Source: Verrucomicrobiales bacterium
GTDB lineage: Bacteria; Verrucomicrobiota; Verrucomicrobiia; Verrucomicrobiales; V1-33
Length of the DNA: 64,000 nucleotides
Assembly: GCA_028293125.1 (NCBI GenBank)
Contig: JAQGPJ010000026.1
Span: 1 to 64,000 of the forward strand
Direction: 5' to 3'
Shown here: positions 18,301-28,386 of the stretch, piece after piece
Layout of the letters: the number at the start of each line of letters is the position of its first letter
Position numbering within the stretch: position 1 is the first letter of the stretch
Notes under the pieces: generated by a model
Told to the model about the DNA's origin: nothing
Databases searched by the model: none
The model's input: the letters and a program-made list of their open reading frames with translations, nothing else
Made by a program: the position numbers and the translations under genes

Positions 18301-19042
18301 TGAGCTGTGGTTCAATGCCAACACCCTGCCGCCTCCCGGCGCCGAGGACCTCAGCGCCGCCTACGGCCTGTGGGAGCAGGGGCAGTTCACCCGCGATATT
18401 GCCCTCTATCTGTGGCGCAATCCCGAGGATCAGGACCCGGACAAGGTTTCGCTGGTCTTCAATGCCTTCAATGACTCCGCCACCGACGGACCGGGCTCAC
18501 CCTTCGGCCTGAAGACGAATCCCCCGGTGTATGTCGAATACAAGGGCATCCAGGCGGCCAAAACCTATCATGTGGCCGCAGTCTTCGACGGCGACGCCAC
18601 CGGCACCACCGGCAGCCTGATCCTCTACGTCAACGGCACCGAGGTGGGCCGGACGGCGGGTGCGGGCCAGATCTACAATCATACCGGCGACGTCCAGATC
18701 GGCCAGGGCAACGGCCTCATCCACAGTCTGGCCAGCGGCACCCTGCTGTCCTTCGACGGGGCCATTGACGAGGTGGCCCACTACAACACCGCCCTCAGCG
18801 CCCAGCGCGTGGCCGCCCACTATCAGACGGGCACCACCGCCACCGGCTCCGGCGGCCTGCCGGAAATTCGGAACCTTCAGGTGGTGAATGGATCCTTTGT
18901 CATCACCTGGAGCGGCGGCGGCATCCTCCAGTGGGCCAATACCCCCACCGGTCCTTGGACGGATCTTCCGTCAGCCACCAGCCCGTTCGCCGATCCCGTC
19001 AACACCGCCGCGCCCCGGTTCTACCGCATCATCGTGCGCTGA
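15317..19042 (+). CDS. Large exported protein with lectin-like, Ig-like and two tandem LamG modules
   Basis: A 1241-residue protein. A signal peptide (to ALIAAP, about residue 39) precedes an L-type-lectin-like domain (40-255: VYDFNQTQSSGLSIFGSAAI, FETHWFDDISIDF). Then the block Ig-like / Big_5-like / LamG appears twice in tandem. Copy one is about 270-720 (FTYQWFLNGAAIDGA, VRYWQFEETEGF, KKTIEFWFKA). Copy two is about 730-1180 (FTYQWYLNGTELTGQ, VRYWPFNEGIGG, KKTIELWFNA). The C-terminus (GGILQWANTPTGPWTDLPSA) is a common tail of verrucomicrobial exported proteins. The ATG at 15317 is preferred over a GTG at 15278 because it opens the signal peptide. Carbohydrate binding at the surface is inferred. 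A PSD1 and a DUF1501 gene follow on the same strand. Confidence 0.88.
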   Translation: MYSQGSTFAKITAPRLSLQTALPGILFLLAGGPAALIAAPVVYDFNQTQSSGLSIFGSAAIAESGSHDGSGYLSITEAAASKSGGVRFPAPAGTLDQIRVKFKARISDGTQGDGFSLTVSPDLPAATSGGENGYKPGAANPPRFIVAFDTYNNGGSDFVGISVIVDGKVIADIPTGVDTIPPLYSDNGEWTDVDINLKRSGKLTLALGGVTLLDNVRTGFEGIDNALIGLDARTGTNFETHWFDDISIDFTDGDSGALAIGAESELASLTRFEGTPVRFAVVPAGTGPFTYQWFLNGAAIDGATRRALRLTGAQADAGSYTVAVSNPSGQVTSAPAVLTITPDHATPQLVQTLAVGGTVNSVTLIFDENVDPVTAGDVSHYNAGALAILSATLGADGKSVVLKTANQRNGQNYELKITGLKDTSVAGNALTATLPFTGQAAYRSEVLSDAPVRYWQFEETEGFTATSGASGANTDPAVLAATFQGGEFTGATAGLPASQTGGKAAGLSAELGQWLLVPNATDINSGGPYPKKTIEFWFKAATIPSPELTGQDRAGLWEEGGADRGLNVYLWKNPDSTDPDSVSLVFHSHNRLGDGPGAPFGLTATQPAVYAEYPGIKAGQVYHVAAVQDGDATGTTGHLILYVNGLEVKRAPGAGQLYGHGSDVRIGGGNGRIHTGDNGVLPTFDGVIDEVAHYNKALTADRVSAHYFVGIGASSSGAVTIDPASDLNAKTTAENSSVEFSVTPGGDGPFTYQWYLNGTELTGQTGRILSLAGALAQAGSYTVKVSNATHSATSAAAVLTVTPDLTPARVVSAAGIAGSINQVQLLFSEPVDPVSAANPAHYSAAGITVLSAVPGADGASVTLLTSSQQQDADYSLRISSVKDRSASGNPLTATVPFQSLWNYHYEVLADSPVRYWPFNEGIGGAAASAAAGLDTDPGVLTATLSSGEFTSAPSLLPSDPNGFSAALDVLQAQYIKVPNGSDLNATKGPWAKKTIELWFNANTLPPPGAEDLSAAYGLWEQGQFTRDIALYLWRNPEDQDPDKVSLVFNAFNDSATDGPGSPFGLKTNPPVYVEYKGIQAAKTYHVAAVFDGDATGTTGSLILYVNGTEVGRTAGAGQIYNHTGDVQIGQGNGLIHSLASGTLLSFDGAIDEVAHYNTALSAQRVAAHYQTGTTATGSGGLPEIRNLQVVNGSFVITWSGGGILQWANTPTGPWTDLPSATSPFADPVNTAAPRFYRIIVR

Positions 19043-19196
19043 CCGCCCCGCCTCCCGCTTTATTCAAACCCCTCCTGCCCAGACCGCCCGTCGGCATTCC
19101 GGAAATCCGGAGCCGGCGGGCGGTTTGGGCGGGTAAACCAGTTCCATCCCACGTATCAACCCAACGGCTTTCCTGATCCGAAGCACCGCACGAGCC

Positions 19197-21923
<2,727 letters not shown>

Positions 21924-22087
21924 AAGCGCAAAAGAGGGGAATGGCTCAGGAGCAGGCATCCTTCGGCGACCGCCGGACCTGACCGGGCCATTCCCCTCCC
22001 CTCCATCTGAAAGTCCTCCTCTCCTCTCCTCTTCTCTCCCATCCCCTTCCCTCACATCCACTTTCATTCCCAACCTTTTCCCTTCCC

Positions 22088-23488
22088 ATGTCCCTTCCCC
22101 GTTTCTCCAACGTCTCCCGCCGCTCCATTCTGCGCTCCTCCGGCGCTGGTTTTGGTTATCTTGCCCTGGCCGGCCTGCTCGGTCAGGAAAACGCCCGCGC
22201 CCTGACCGCCGCCGGCACCGGAGCCGGAGCCGGACAGGCCGCCGTCAATCCGCTGGCCGCGCGTGACGCGCATTTCAAACCCCGCGCCAAGCGTGTGATC
22301 TTCATCTTCATGGAGGGCGCCATGTCCGGCATGGACACCTTTGAATACAAACCCGAGCTCCAGAAAAACGGCGGCAAGACCGCTCCCGGCGGCGGCACCC
22401 TGACGGCCTCTAAATTCAGCTTCAAGCAGTACGGCCAGACCGGATCGTGGTTCTCCGAGCTGCTGCCCAACATCGCCACCCATGCCGATAAATTCTGCTG
22501 GCTGCGGGGCCTGCACACAGACACGCCGGCGCATCCGCAGGCGGTGGTGCAGCTGCACACCGGCAGCGCCAACGCCGCTCTGACCCGCCCCAGCATGGGA
22601 TCCTGGCTGCTCTACGGCTTGGGCACGGAGAACCAGGATCTGCCCGGTTACATCACCATCAATCCCTCCCCCAACTTCGGCGGCGCGGTGAACTACGGCA
22701 GCGCCTTCCTGCCCGCCCACTTCCAAGGCACCCGTATCGACGACAAGGGATACCTGCCCAATCTCAAAGCCGCCAGCGCCTCCAATCTCCAGCGCCGGCA
22801 GCTGGATCTCATCCAGTCCATGAACCGCAATCTGGCCGCCACTCCCGGCGCGCCTGATCCTGTGGACGGCATCATCGCCTCCTATGAATTGGGCTTCCGC
22901 ATGCAGGACAAGGTGCCCGAGCTTTTGGACATCTCCAAGGAGCCGGAAAAGGTCCGCGAAGCCTACGGCATCAAGGACGGTCCCGCCGGAGCCTTCGCCC
23001 GCCAGTGCCTCATGGCCCGCCGCCTGAGCGAGGCCGGCGTGCGTTTTGTGGAAATCTGCCAGCCCGGCTGGGACCACCACAACAACCTGCACAAGGGCCT
23101 GATCGAGCGCACCGGCAATGTGGACCAGCCCACCGCCGCCCTGCTGAAGGATCTGGAGGAGCGAGGCCTCCTCAGCGAGACGCTGGTGGTCTTCGGATCC
23201 GAATTCGGACGCCTGCCCACCTCCCAGGGCCAGGACGGACGCGACCACAATATCACCGGCTACTCCATGTTCCTCGCCGGCGCGGGGGTCAAACCAGGCC
23301 ACACCCACGGGGCGCTGGATGAATTCGGCATCAAGGCCGTCGAGGGCCGCATGCACACCAACGACCTGCACGCCACCCTCCTGGCCATCATGGGCCTCGA
23401 CCACGAGCGCCTCACCTACCGCTACGCCGGCCGCGACTTCCGCCTCACCGACGTCGCCGGCGAGGTGGCCACGGACATCATTCTGTGA
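22088..23488 (+). CDS. Tat-exported DUF1501 protein
   Basis: A 466-residue protein with a twin-arginine signal (VSRRSILRSSGAGFGYLALA) and a complete DUF1501 domain: RVIFIFMEGAMSGMDTFEYK, WLRGLHTDTPAHPQAVVQLH, EAGVRFVEICQPGWDHHNNL, VVFGSEFGRLPTSQGQDGRD, then HNITGYSMFLAGAGVKPGHT. It follows the PSD1 gene and ends with a strong terminator. A 174-bp piece of its 3' half recurs at 25542-25715. The family adopts an alkaline-phosphatase/sulfatase-like fold; its reaction is not established. The cognate PSD1 partner differs in length from the other PSD1 in the window. Confidence 0.92.
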   Translation: MSLPRFSNVSRRSILRSSGAGFGYLALAGLLGQENARALTAAGTGAGAGQAAVNPLAARDAHFKPRAKRVIFIFMEGAMSGMDTFEYKPELQKNGGKTAPGGGTLTASKFSFKQYGQTGSWFSELLPNIATHADKFCWLRGLHTDTPAHPQAVVQLHTGSANAALTRPSMGSWLLYGLGTENQDLPGYITINPSPNFGGAVNYGSAFLPAHFQGTRIDDKGYLPNLKAASASNLQRRQLDLIQSMNRNLAATPGAPDPVDGIIASYELGFRMQDKVPELLDISKEPEKVREAYGIKDGPAGAFARQCLMARRLSEAGVRFVEICQPGWDHHNNLHKGLIERTGNVDQPTAALLKDLEERGLLSETLVVFGSEFGRLPTSQGQDGRDHNITGYSMFLAGAGVKPGHTHGALDEFGIKAVEGRMHTNDLHATLLAIMGLDHERLTYRYAGRDFRLTDVAGEVATDIIL

Positions 23489-23519
23489 CGGGACTCCCCG
23501 GCATTCACTGACCACTCGG

Positions 23520-23547
23520 AGCCCCCGGCAAAACCGGGGGCTTTTTT
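23520..23547 (+). terminator. Intrinsic terminator after DUF1501
   Basis: Perfect 9-bp stem AGCCCCCGG / CCGGGGGCT with loop CAAAA, followed by TTTTTT. Confidence 0.9.
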
Positions 23548-23585
23548 CTGGATTTAACCAGTCTGTTTTCGCCCTCCCGCAGGGT

Positions 23586-23676
23586 GATGATCCCGACCGT
23601 ATGCGCCGCCTCAATGCGGAGACGCCTCGAGCACTGCCGCCTTCGAATGGGTTCAGGAGCTTCACCACGGTATTTC
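23586..23676 (-). pseudogene. 3' end fragment of a vapC-like toxin gene
   Basis: The minus strand encodes VVKLLNPFEGGSARG, the C-terminus of the intact VapC at 24778-25203 (VKLLNPFEGGSA) without its stop codon. At DNA level it matches 24747-24827. Sequence before the fragment (ACCCGGAAATACC) resembles the VapC segment VTRN with an internal deletion. This marks a second, destroyed copy of the toxin gene. Confidence 0.7.
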
Positions 23677-23874
23677 CGGGTCAGGGTGTCCTCTCAGATC
23701 CGTTAATGTTCTGTGGGCGGTAATAGACCGGACGGATCCGGGCGCGCGCCGTTGTCGGTCGTGGGCACCTGGGGTCCGGATTTTGGTGGCGGCAGGTGGA
23801 GACAACTGGCAACACCCGGCGCCATGCACCTTGAGGCGGGCGTATTCCGGGCGCAGGAGCCGCAGCTTGTGCAC

Positions 23875-23990
23875 TGTGGAGGATTGGCGTTGATGCGGAG
23901 CTCATCGGCAGGTTCCGGACGGGCTTTCCCGTGGCCGGCGGCTCCACGGCGCGGGCTTTGAATTCGCGAGCGTAACGTTTGTTCCGCTTC
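23875..23990 (-). pseudogene. Remnant of an IS3-type OrfA transposase
   Basis: The minus strand reads RNKRYAREFKARAVE, then ATGKPVR, then, after a one-base shift, PADELRINANPPQ. This is the helix-turn-helix start of IS3/IS911-type OrfA proteins (RYxxEFKxxAVxL...GxPVxxxAxELGI). Further degraded pieces (HKLRLLRPEYARLKVHG) continue towards 23800, recalling the LRRENARLKxE leucine zipper. No intact orfB or terminal repeats were found. Confidence 0.5.
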
Positions 23991-24096
23991 CAGGTTTATT
24001 CTGGAGGTTGCTGGTCCAGAAATCCAGCCCACCTCATCCAGATTGCCGTCCGGGAACCATCTTGCATTATGGGCTTCTTTCGCCCATAGTCCTCCT

Positions 24097-24303
24097 GTGA
24101 CCAGACAAGTAAAAGAAATCCAATCCTCCGGGGCCTCCCCCTCCGATATCTGGAGGATTGCCCGGAAGCGGCTGGATTCGATGAGCCCCTCCGAGCGGAC
24201 GGACACCCTCAAAGCGGCGGGAATTCTCACCGGCACCGGCGGGGTTTCCACGCCTTACAAAGGCGTGATCCGGAATGCTGATGGGATGGGCCGCCGGAAG
24301 TAG
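24097..24303 (+). CDS. Small hypothetical protein
   Basis: A small basic protein of 68 residues if GTG 24097 is used (an in-frame ATG lies at 24043). It reads VTRQVKEIQSSGASPSDIWR, IARKRLDSMSPSERTDTLKA, then AGILTGTGGVSTPYKGVIRN. The pattern 'MSPxERxxTLxxAGIxTxxGxxxxPYxGVI' resembles small proteins I have seen next to toxin genes, but the family is not firmly recognised. No partner toxin is adjacent on the same strand. Confidence 0.4.
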   Translation: MTRQVKEIQSSGASPSDIWRIARKRLDSMSPSERTDTLKAAGILTGTGGVSTPYKGVIRNADGMGRRK

Positions 24304-24621
24304 AGGCGGATTTCAATAGATTGGCAAAAAAGGTGGCGCTTTTTTCCGGCGAATATCCTCTCCAGTCATGGAGCTTGGTGTTGGGGTCCTGAGGGAAAGG
24401 GGGAAAGTGTATGCCAAGCCGCATTTCCACAGGGAAAATCATCGAAAAAGGCTTCAAATTCCTCATTGATGGGCAGTCCGTGGCGGGAGCGATCAGGAAG
24501 CTGAAAATTCCGAAAATGCCGGGGAAATTTGCCGCCAAACGAGCGGAAATCCGCCGCGTGGCCGCCCAGCACCTCCTTGACGCACGCGTTTCCTCTTTCC
24601 CTCAGGACCCCCAATCCGGCG

Positions 24622-24734
24622 TTTTTTGGGAGAGCACGGTGGTCATGGCGGGAAATCCCACTGGAGAAACCGCTCTTTGGAAAGGTCAATTCCAATCCCA
24701 TGATTGGCGCGGAGGAAACTTCTGAAACCAACTC
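24622..24734. repeat. 113-bp direct repeat, copy 1 (vapB start region)
   Basis: Roughly 85 percent identical to 25412-25525. On the minus strand it begins with an ATG and MTTVLSQK, matching the first codons of VapB (MTTVLSKK), then diverges into unrelated sequence. It is thus the upstream region plus start of a lost antitoxin gene. Confidence 0.75.
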
Positions 24735-24777
24735 CAGATGATGCCGACCGTATGCGCTGCCTCAGTGCGGAGAGGCA

Positions 24778-25203
24778 TCAAGCACTGCCGCCTTCGAACG
24801 GGTTCAGGAGCTTCACGCCAGTATTTTGAAAATCAGCCACGTTCCGCGTCACCATCGTCAAGCCATGACGATGGGCGGTGGCGGCAAGCTGGCTGTCGAG
24901 GGAGGGCACGATGATGCTTTTTTTCTCCCAGCCTGCCATCAGCTGTCCCCAGACATGGGAGACACCGGTGTTAAAACTGAGAATCCGGCCATCCATGCGT
25001 TGGCAGAGACCTGTGAGCCACGATTGCAGCGCCGTTCTTCTTTTTCCTGAAGGCAATCTCTCAATGCCCCGGCGAAGTTCTCCGATGGTGATAGTGCTGA
25101 TGTGGAGATCCTGTTCGTGATCACGCAACCACCCCACCACCTGAGCGTCCGGCCTGGGCTTGGCCAGTTCGCTGAAGACGTTGGTGTCGACGAGATAGCT
25201 CAT
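24778..25203 (-). CDS. vapC: VapC-type PIN-domain toxin ribonuclease
   Basis: A 141-residue PIN domain protein starting MSYLVDTNVFSELAKPRPDA with the first active-site Asp. Glu follows in ISTITIGELRRGIERL, and the late acidic residues appear in SLDSQLAATAHRHGLTMVTR then NVADF. PIN toxins cleave RNA using Mg2+ held by these acids and are neutralised by a VapB partner. The gene overlaps the 3' end of vapB by 4 bp, the usual translationally coupled arrangement. Its C-terminal segment is duplicated as a remnant about 1.1 kb away, and the flanks carry repeats. Confidence 0.93.
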   Translation of the reverse strand: MSYLVDTNVFSELAKPRPDAQVVGWLRDHEQDLHISTITIGELRRGIERLPSGKRRTALQSWLTGLCQRMDGRILSFNTGVSHVWGQLMAGWEKKSIIVPSLDSQLAATAHRHGLTMVTRNVADFQNTGVKLLNPFEGGSA

Positions 25204-25436
25204 AGCTCAACCGGTGGCGAAAAGTCCTTGGCGCGGGGTGGCACCTCGAATGGGAAAGGACAGGCAAGCAGGTGATCCACCAGCCCGCGGTTCGGCGGGT
25301 GGCTGATACGGCGGAGTATGATGGTGTCCTCATCGTCGATGAGCACCTCAAAATCCTGACCCGGCTCCAAATGCATTTGCTCCCGCACCGAACTGGGCAG
25401 GACAATCTGGCCTTTTTTGGAGAGCACTGTGGTCAT
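25200..25436 (-). CDS. vapB: VapB-type antitoxin (AbrB/SpoVT fold)
   Basis: A 78-residue protein beginning MTTVLSKKGQIVLPSSVREQ, the swapped-hairpin AbrB DNA-binding motif, then MHLEPGQDFEVLIDDEDTII. The C-terminal tail (CPFPFEVPPRAKDFSPPVEL) is the kind of flexible segment that wraps a PIN toxin. It lies immediately upstream of vapC, overlaps it by 4 bp, and likely autoregulates the pair by binding its own promoter, within the 113-bp repeat. Confidence 0.9.
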   Translation of the reverse strand: MTTVLSKKGQIVLPSSVREQMHLEPGQDFEVLIDDEDTIILRRISHPPNRGLVDHLLACPFPFEVPPRAKDFSPPVEL

Positions 25437-25525
25437 GGTGGGAAAATCTTACCGTGGAAACTGCTCTTTGGAAACACCAATTCCAATCCCACGATTGGCG
25501 CAGAGGAAACTTCTGAAACCAACTC
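25412..25525. repeat. 113-bp direct repeat, copy 2 (vapB promoter and start)
   Basis: Counterpart of 24622-24734. It includes the intact vapB start codon and about 90 bp upstream of it, which should contain the vapBC promoter and operator. Both copies share GATTGGCGCxGAGGAAACTT and the following CTGAAACCAACTC. Confidence 0.75.
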
Positions 25526-25541
25526 TACTTTGTTAAAAAAT

Positions 25542-25715
25542 TCCCAAGGCCAGGACGGGCGCGACCACAACATCACCGGCTACTCCATGTCCCTCGCCGG
25601 CGCGGGGGTCAAACCGGGCCACACTCACGGCGCACTGGATGAATTCGGCGTCAAGGCCGTCAATGGCCGCATGCACACCAACGACCTGCACGCCATCCTC
25701 CTGGCCATCATGGGC
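25542..25715 (+). pseudogene. Displaced fragment of the DUF1501 gene
   Basis: This 174-bp segment is gap-free and about 93 percent identical to 23222-23395 inside the intact DUF1501 gene. It encodes SQGQDGRDHNITGYSMSLAG then HGALDEFGVKAVNGRMHTND. It breaks off abruptly at both ends and then runs into unrelated sequence (IALASFLQHSAIQLF). It can only be a partial copy from a duplication or recombination event. Confidence 0.88.
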
Positions 25716-25870
25716 ATCGGCATTGCCCTAGCGTCATTCCTTCAACATTCCGCCATCCAGCTGTTCTGCCGCCAGAGCTGGGAGCGGCAGGCGGTCAGGG
25801 AGGAAATCCGGTGGCTATCCAGCAGACCGGAAAAGAATCGTCCTGGGTGAGCCACACTTTCTGAATCAGA

Positions 25871-26929
25871 ATGCGTAACCCAAGCTCACATTTACCTATC
25901 CCCAGCGCCAAATCGGAACGGCTTGCATGGCTGAGGAATTTTCTCGATGAGGAACATCACGAGAGCGTCAGCCTTGACTACAAGGACGGCACTGCCTTGA
26001 ATAACACTTTTAAAAAGTTCCTCGAAAAGACTATCCCGAATTCCCAAAAATCACGGGAGAGGAGCAGGCTTGAGCGGGAATATAAGGAAAAACTGACCCG
26101 GCATGTCACAGGCATTGCAAATGCGGAGGGTGGCTTGCTGATCTATGGAATAATTGATCCGAAAAAAAGCCAGGATGGCTCCACGAGGTTCAGCCCCGTG
26201 GATGGGAAGGAGTGTGACGTGGAGAACATCGACAAAATGTTGGATGAAATCGACCCGCCGATCAAAGGCTGCCGCTCCATCAGGATTGATTTGGATGAGA
26301 TCGATCATCTTGGCGGATGCTGTGTGGTCATCGAAATCCCCAAATCCCCTCTGGTCCATCAAGCCATCAATGGCGCATTCTACATACGCCGGGGCACCCA
26401 GACGAAGATCATGAAGACGGATGAGGTGCGGCAGGCAATGAACCGCTCAAGATATCCACTCGTGAGTTGCGATCTTTCCCTGCAAATTCCAGGGCCAATG
26501 TGGATGGGAACTGGCGCTCCCGGCAGCATCCGTATCAGGATCACTAATTCCTCGGAAGTGTTTTGCTCCAAGTATTACCTCCGTATTTTGTTCCCTTTAA
26601 TATTCGGAAATTTCTGTACCGAGGTGATGGAACTTGAATTTACTCCTCTTTGGGGGCCGCCTAAAAGCGTCCGCACTCCGAAAGGCACGGCACTGCTTCT
26701 ACAAATCAAAGGCGTGGACTTATTCCCGGACGAGACTCGATCGGTAATAATTCCTTATTCTTATAAGGATGGAACGCCGTATTCCTACGATGGATCGCCG
26801 AGGGAGTGGCTTCAGGGTGAAATAGGAATTGAAATTAGCGCGGATGATATGCCCAAAAAACGGGACTGGGTATCATTGGAGGAGGCTGCTGGACGCTGGC
26901 GTGGCCCAAGAGCAGAGAGTTCCGAGTAG
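25871..26929 (+). CDS. AlbA_2 (Schlafen-type) domain protein, copy 1
   Basis: A 352-residue protein. The N-terminal AlbA_2 domain (about 18-190) reads LAWLRNFLDEEHHESVSLDY, GIANAEGGLLIYGI, DHLGGCCVVIEIPKSPLVHQ and FYIRRGTQTKIMKTDEV. Its E-S-x-x-L-D-Y-K and GGxLxxGI motifs are diagnostic. The C-terminal part (200-352) is predicted mostly beta strand (GSIRIRITNSSEVF, LLLQIKGVDLFPDE) with no known domain, and lacks the winged HTH or helicase often linked to AlbA_2. It is paralogous to 28349-29443, with an IS element between them starting 5 bp after its stop. AlbA_2/Schlafen domains act on nucleic acids and occur in regulators and phage-defence proteins; the role here is unknown. Confidence 0.8.
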   Translation: MRNPSSHLPIPSAKSERLAWLRNFLDEEHHESVSLDYKDGTALNNTFKKFLEKTIPNSQKSRERSRLEREYKEKLTRHVTGIANAEGGLLIYGIIDPKKSQDGSTRFSPVDGKECDVENIDKMLDEIDPPIKGCRSIRIDLDEIDHLGGCCVVIEIPKSPLVHQAINGAFYIRRGTQTKIMKTDEVRQAMNRSRYPLVSCDLSLQIPGPMWMGTGAPGSIRIRITNSSEVFCSKYYLRILFPLIFGNFCTEVMELEFTPLWGPPKSVRTPKGTALLLQIKGVDLFPDETRSVIIPYSYKDGTPYSYDGSPREWLQGEIGIEISADDMPKKRDWVSLEEAAGRWRGPRAESSE

Positions 26930-26933
26930 AACT

Positions 26934-28132
26934 GGGCAACTCTAAAAACCTCCCCAACAGTTTGCAATCGGTCCGGAACCTGGTAAAGCCGCTGGCAACA
27001 CCATGGCCAAACGCCGCAGCCAGCGCCCCGTCAGGGGCCTTTTCACCCAGCAGGAACGGGAGGCCAAAGTGGCCGCCAAAACCACGGTCCTTGACGTTTT
27101 GGATCTGACGCTGGACTGGGAGATGTTCCGTCTGGTGCTGGACCGGAACCTGGATTTCAGGCAGCCGGAGCCCGGCCAGCCCGTCAGGAGCGGACGTTCC
27201 GCCTTCGATGCGGTGCTGATGTTCAAAGTCCTCATCCTTCAGAAATACCACGCGCTGAGCGATGATCAGTGTGAGTATCAGATCAACGACCGGCACAGCT
27301 TCCAGCGCTTCCTAGGCCTGGAGCGCGAAGGCCGCATCCCTGACGCCAAAACCATTTGGCGCTTCCGCGAACGCCTTGGCCCTGAGGGCGTGGAGGCCCT
27401 CTTCGCGGCCTTTGACGGCTTTCTGAGGGAGCGCGGCCTGCTGCTGCGGGCCGGCAAAGTGATTGACGCCAGCTTCGTGGACGTGCCCCGGCAGCACAAC
27501 AGCCGGTCTGAAAACCAGCAGATCAAGGACGGCCAAATCCCCGATGGCTGGGAGCAAAAACCCGCCTTCCACCGTCAGAAGGACACCGGTGCCCGGCACA
27601 CTCAAAAGAACGGTGAACGGCACTACGACTATAAAAACCATGCCAAAGGGGGCCTTGAAACCAAACTCATCGAAACGTGGACGGCGACCGACGCCAGCGT
27701 GCATGACAGCCGGGCGCTTCCCGACCTCATCAGCGAAACCTCCGACGCGGACACGATCCTGTATGCGGACAGCGCTTGCCGCAGCGCGTCACGGAGCTGG
27801 TCCTTGAGCAGCATGGAATCGCAAGCCGGGTGCATGAGCGCCCCTGGCGCAACACTCCCCTGACTGAGGAGCAGAAAGCCTCCAATCAGGAAAAAAGCCA
27901 CCTGCGGGCGCGGGTTGAACATATTTTCGCAACCCAAAGCGCCCAGGGATCGAACCGCATCCGCACCATCGGCAAAGCGCGGGCCTGGTTCCAGACCGGG
28001 CTGGGCAACCTGCTTCACAACCTCTGCCGGTTCAGCCTGCTTCAAAGCCGGGCCGCCGTCTGAAGCCTTCCGGTGGGCGGAAGCCTCCTTTCAAAACCGG
28101 CCTCGAACCGCAAAAACAGAGGGAGACTGCCC
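26934..28132 (+). mobile_element. IS5-like insertion sequence, decayed
   Basis: It holds a frameshifted IS5-family transposase gene. Possible ends are GGGCAACTCT at 26934 and, inverted, GAGACTGCCC ending at 28132; the match is imperfect, and no clean target duplication was found, so the limits are approximate. It separates two paralogous AlbA_2 genes. Confidence 0.6.
27003..28063 (+). pseudogene. IS5-family transposase, one frameshift
   Basis: Frame one (27003-about 27775) gives the N-terminal DUF772 domain (MAKRRSQRPVRGLFTQQERE, LDWEMFRLVLDRNLDFRQPE, LQKYHALSDDQCEYQINDRH) and the start of the DDE domain (LLRAGKVIDASFVDVPRQHN, then DADTILYADSA). Frame two (27776-28063) carries the remainder: RVTELVLEQHGIASRVHERP, EEQKASNQEKSHLRARVEHI and TGLGNLLHNLCRFSLLQSR. 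A single small indel near 27775 separates them. The product would be truncated before the last catalytic Glu region, so the element is probably immobile unless frameshifting occurs. Confidence 0.85.
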
Positions 28133-28150
28133 GCTCCCGCCATACCCCCT

Positions 28151-28386
28151 CCCGGCGGCGGACCCCATTTCACCAATCCAAAAAGAGCAGGGAGTTAGTT
28201 TGTTTATCAACTCTTGCCGAAAACCTCGATTTTAAGAGGTTCACAACTGCAATCTCCCCGCTGGAAATTGGAAAGCCAAGGGCCGATGAATGGGCTTTAA
28301 AACAAGACCGCGTCCACGAAATGATGAAAGGATTGCGCACATTTTCTTATGATTCTTGCCCCCTCACCCCGTCCCATCCCTTCTGA
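28151..28386 (+). pseudogene. Unidentified coding remnant upstream of second AlbA_2 gene
   Basis: The plus strand is open with protein-like character: KKSRELVCLSTLAENLDFKR, FTTAISPLEIGKPRADEWAL, then KQDRVHEMMKGLRTFSYDS, ending at TGA 28384-28386. It has no start codon near its beginning, which merges with the end of the insertion sequence, so it looks like the 3' end of a gene cut off by it. It overlaps the start of the AlbA_2 gene by 38 bp in another frame. The family is not recognised. Confidence 0.4.

Noticed and set aside
24411-24725. 104-codon plus-strand open frame
   Set aside because: Its 3' third reads through the duplicated vapB leader, so the frame is chimeric. No start signal or family supports it, though the first 60 residues are protein-like.
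26934-28132. Clean terminal inverted repeats and target duplication for the IS5-like element
   Set aside because: Only about 8 of 10 terminal bases can be matched by eye and the flanking bases do not duplicate, so the ends are reported as approximate only.
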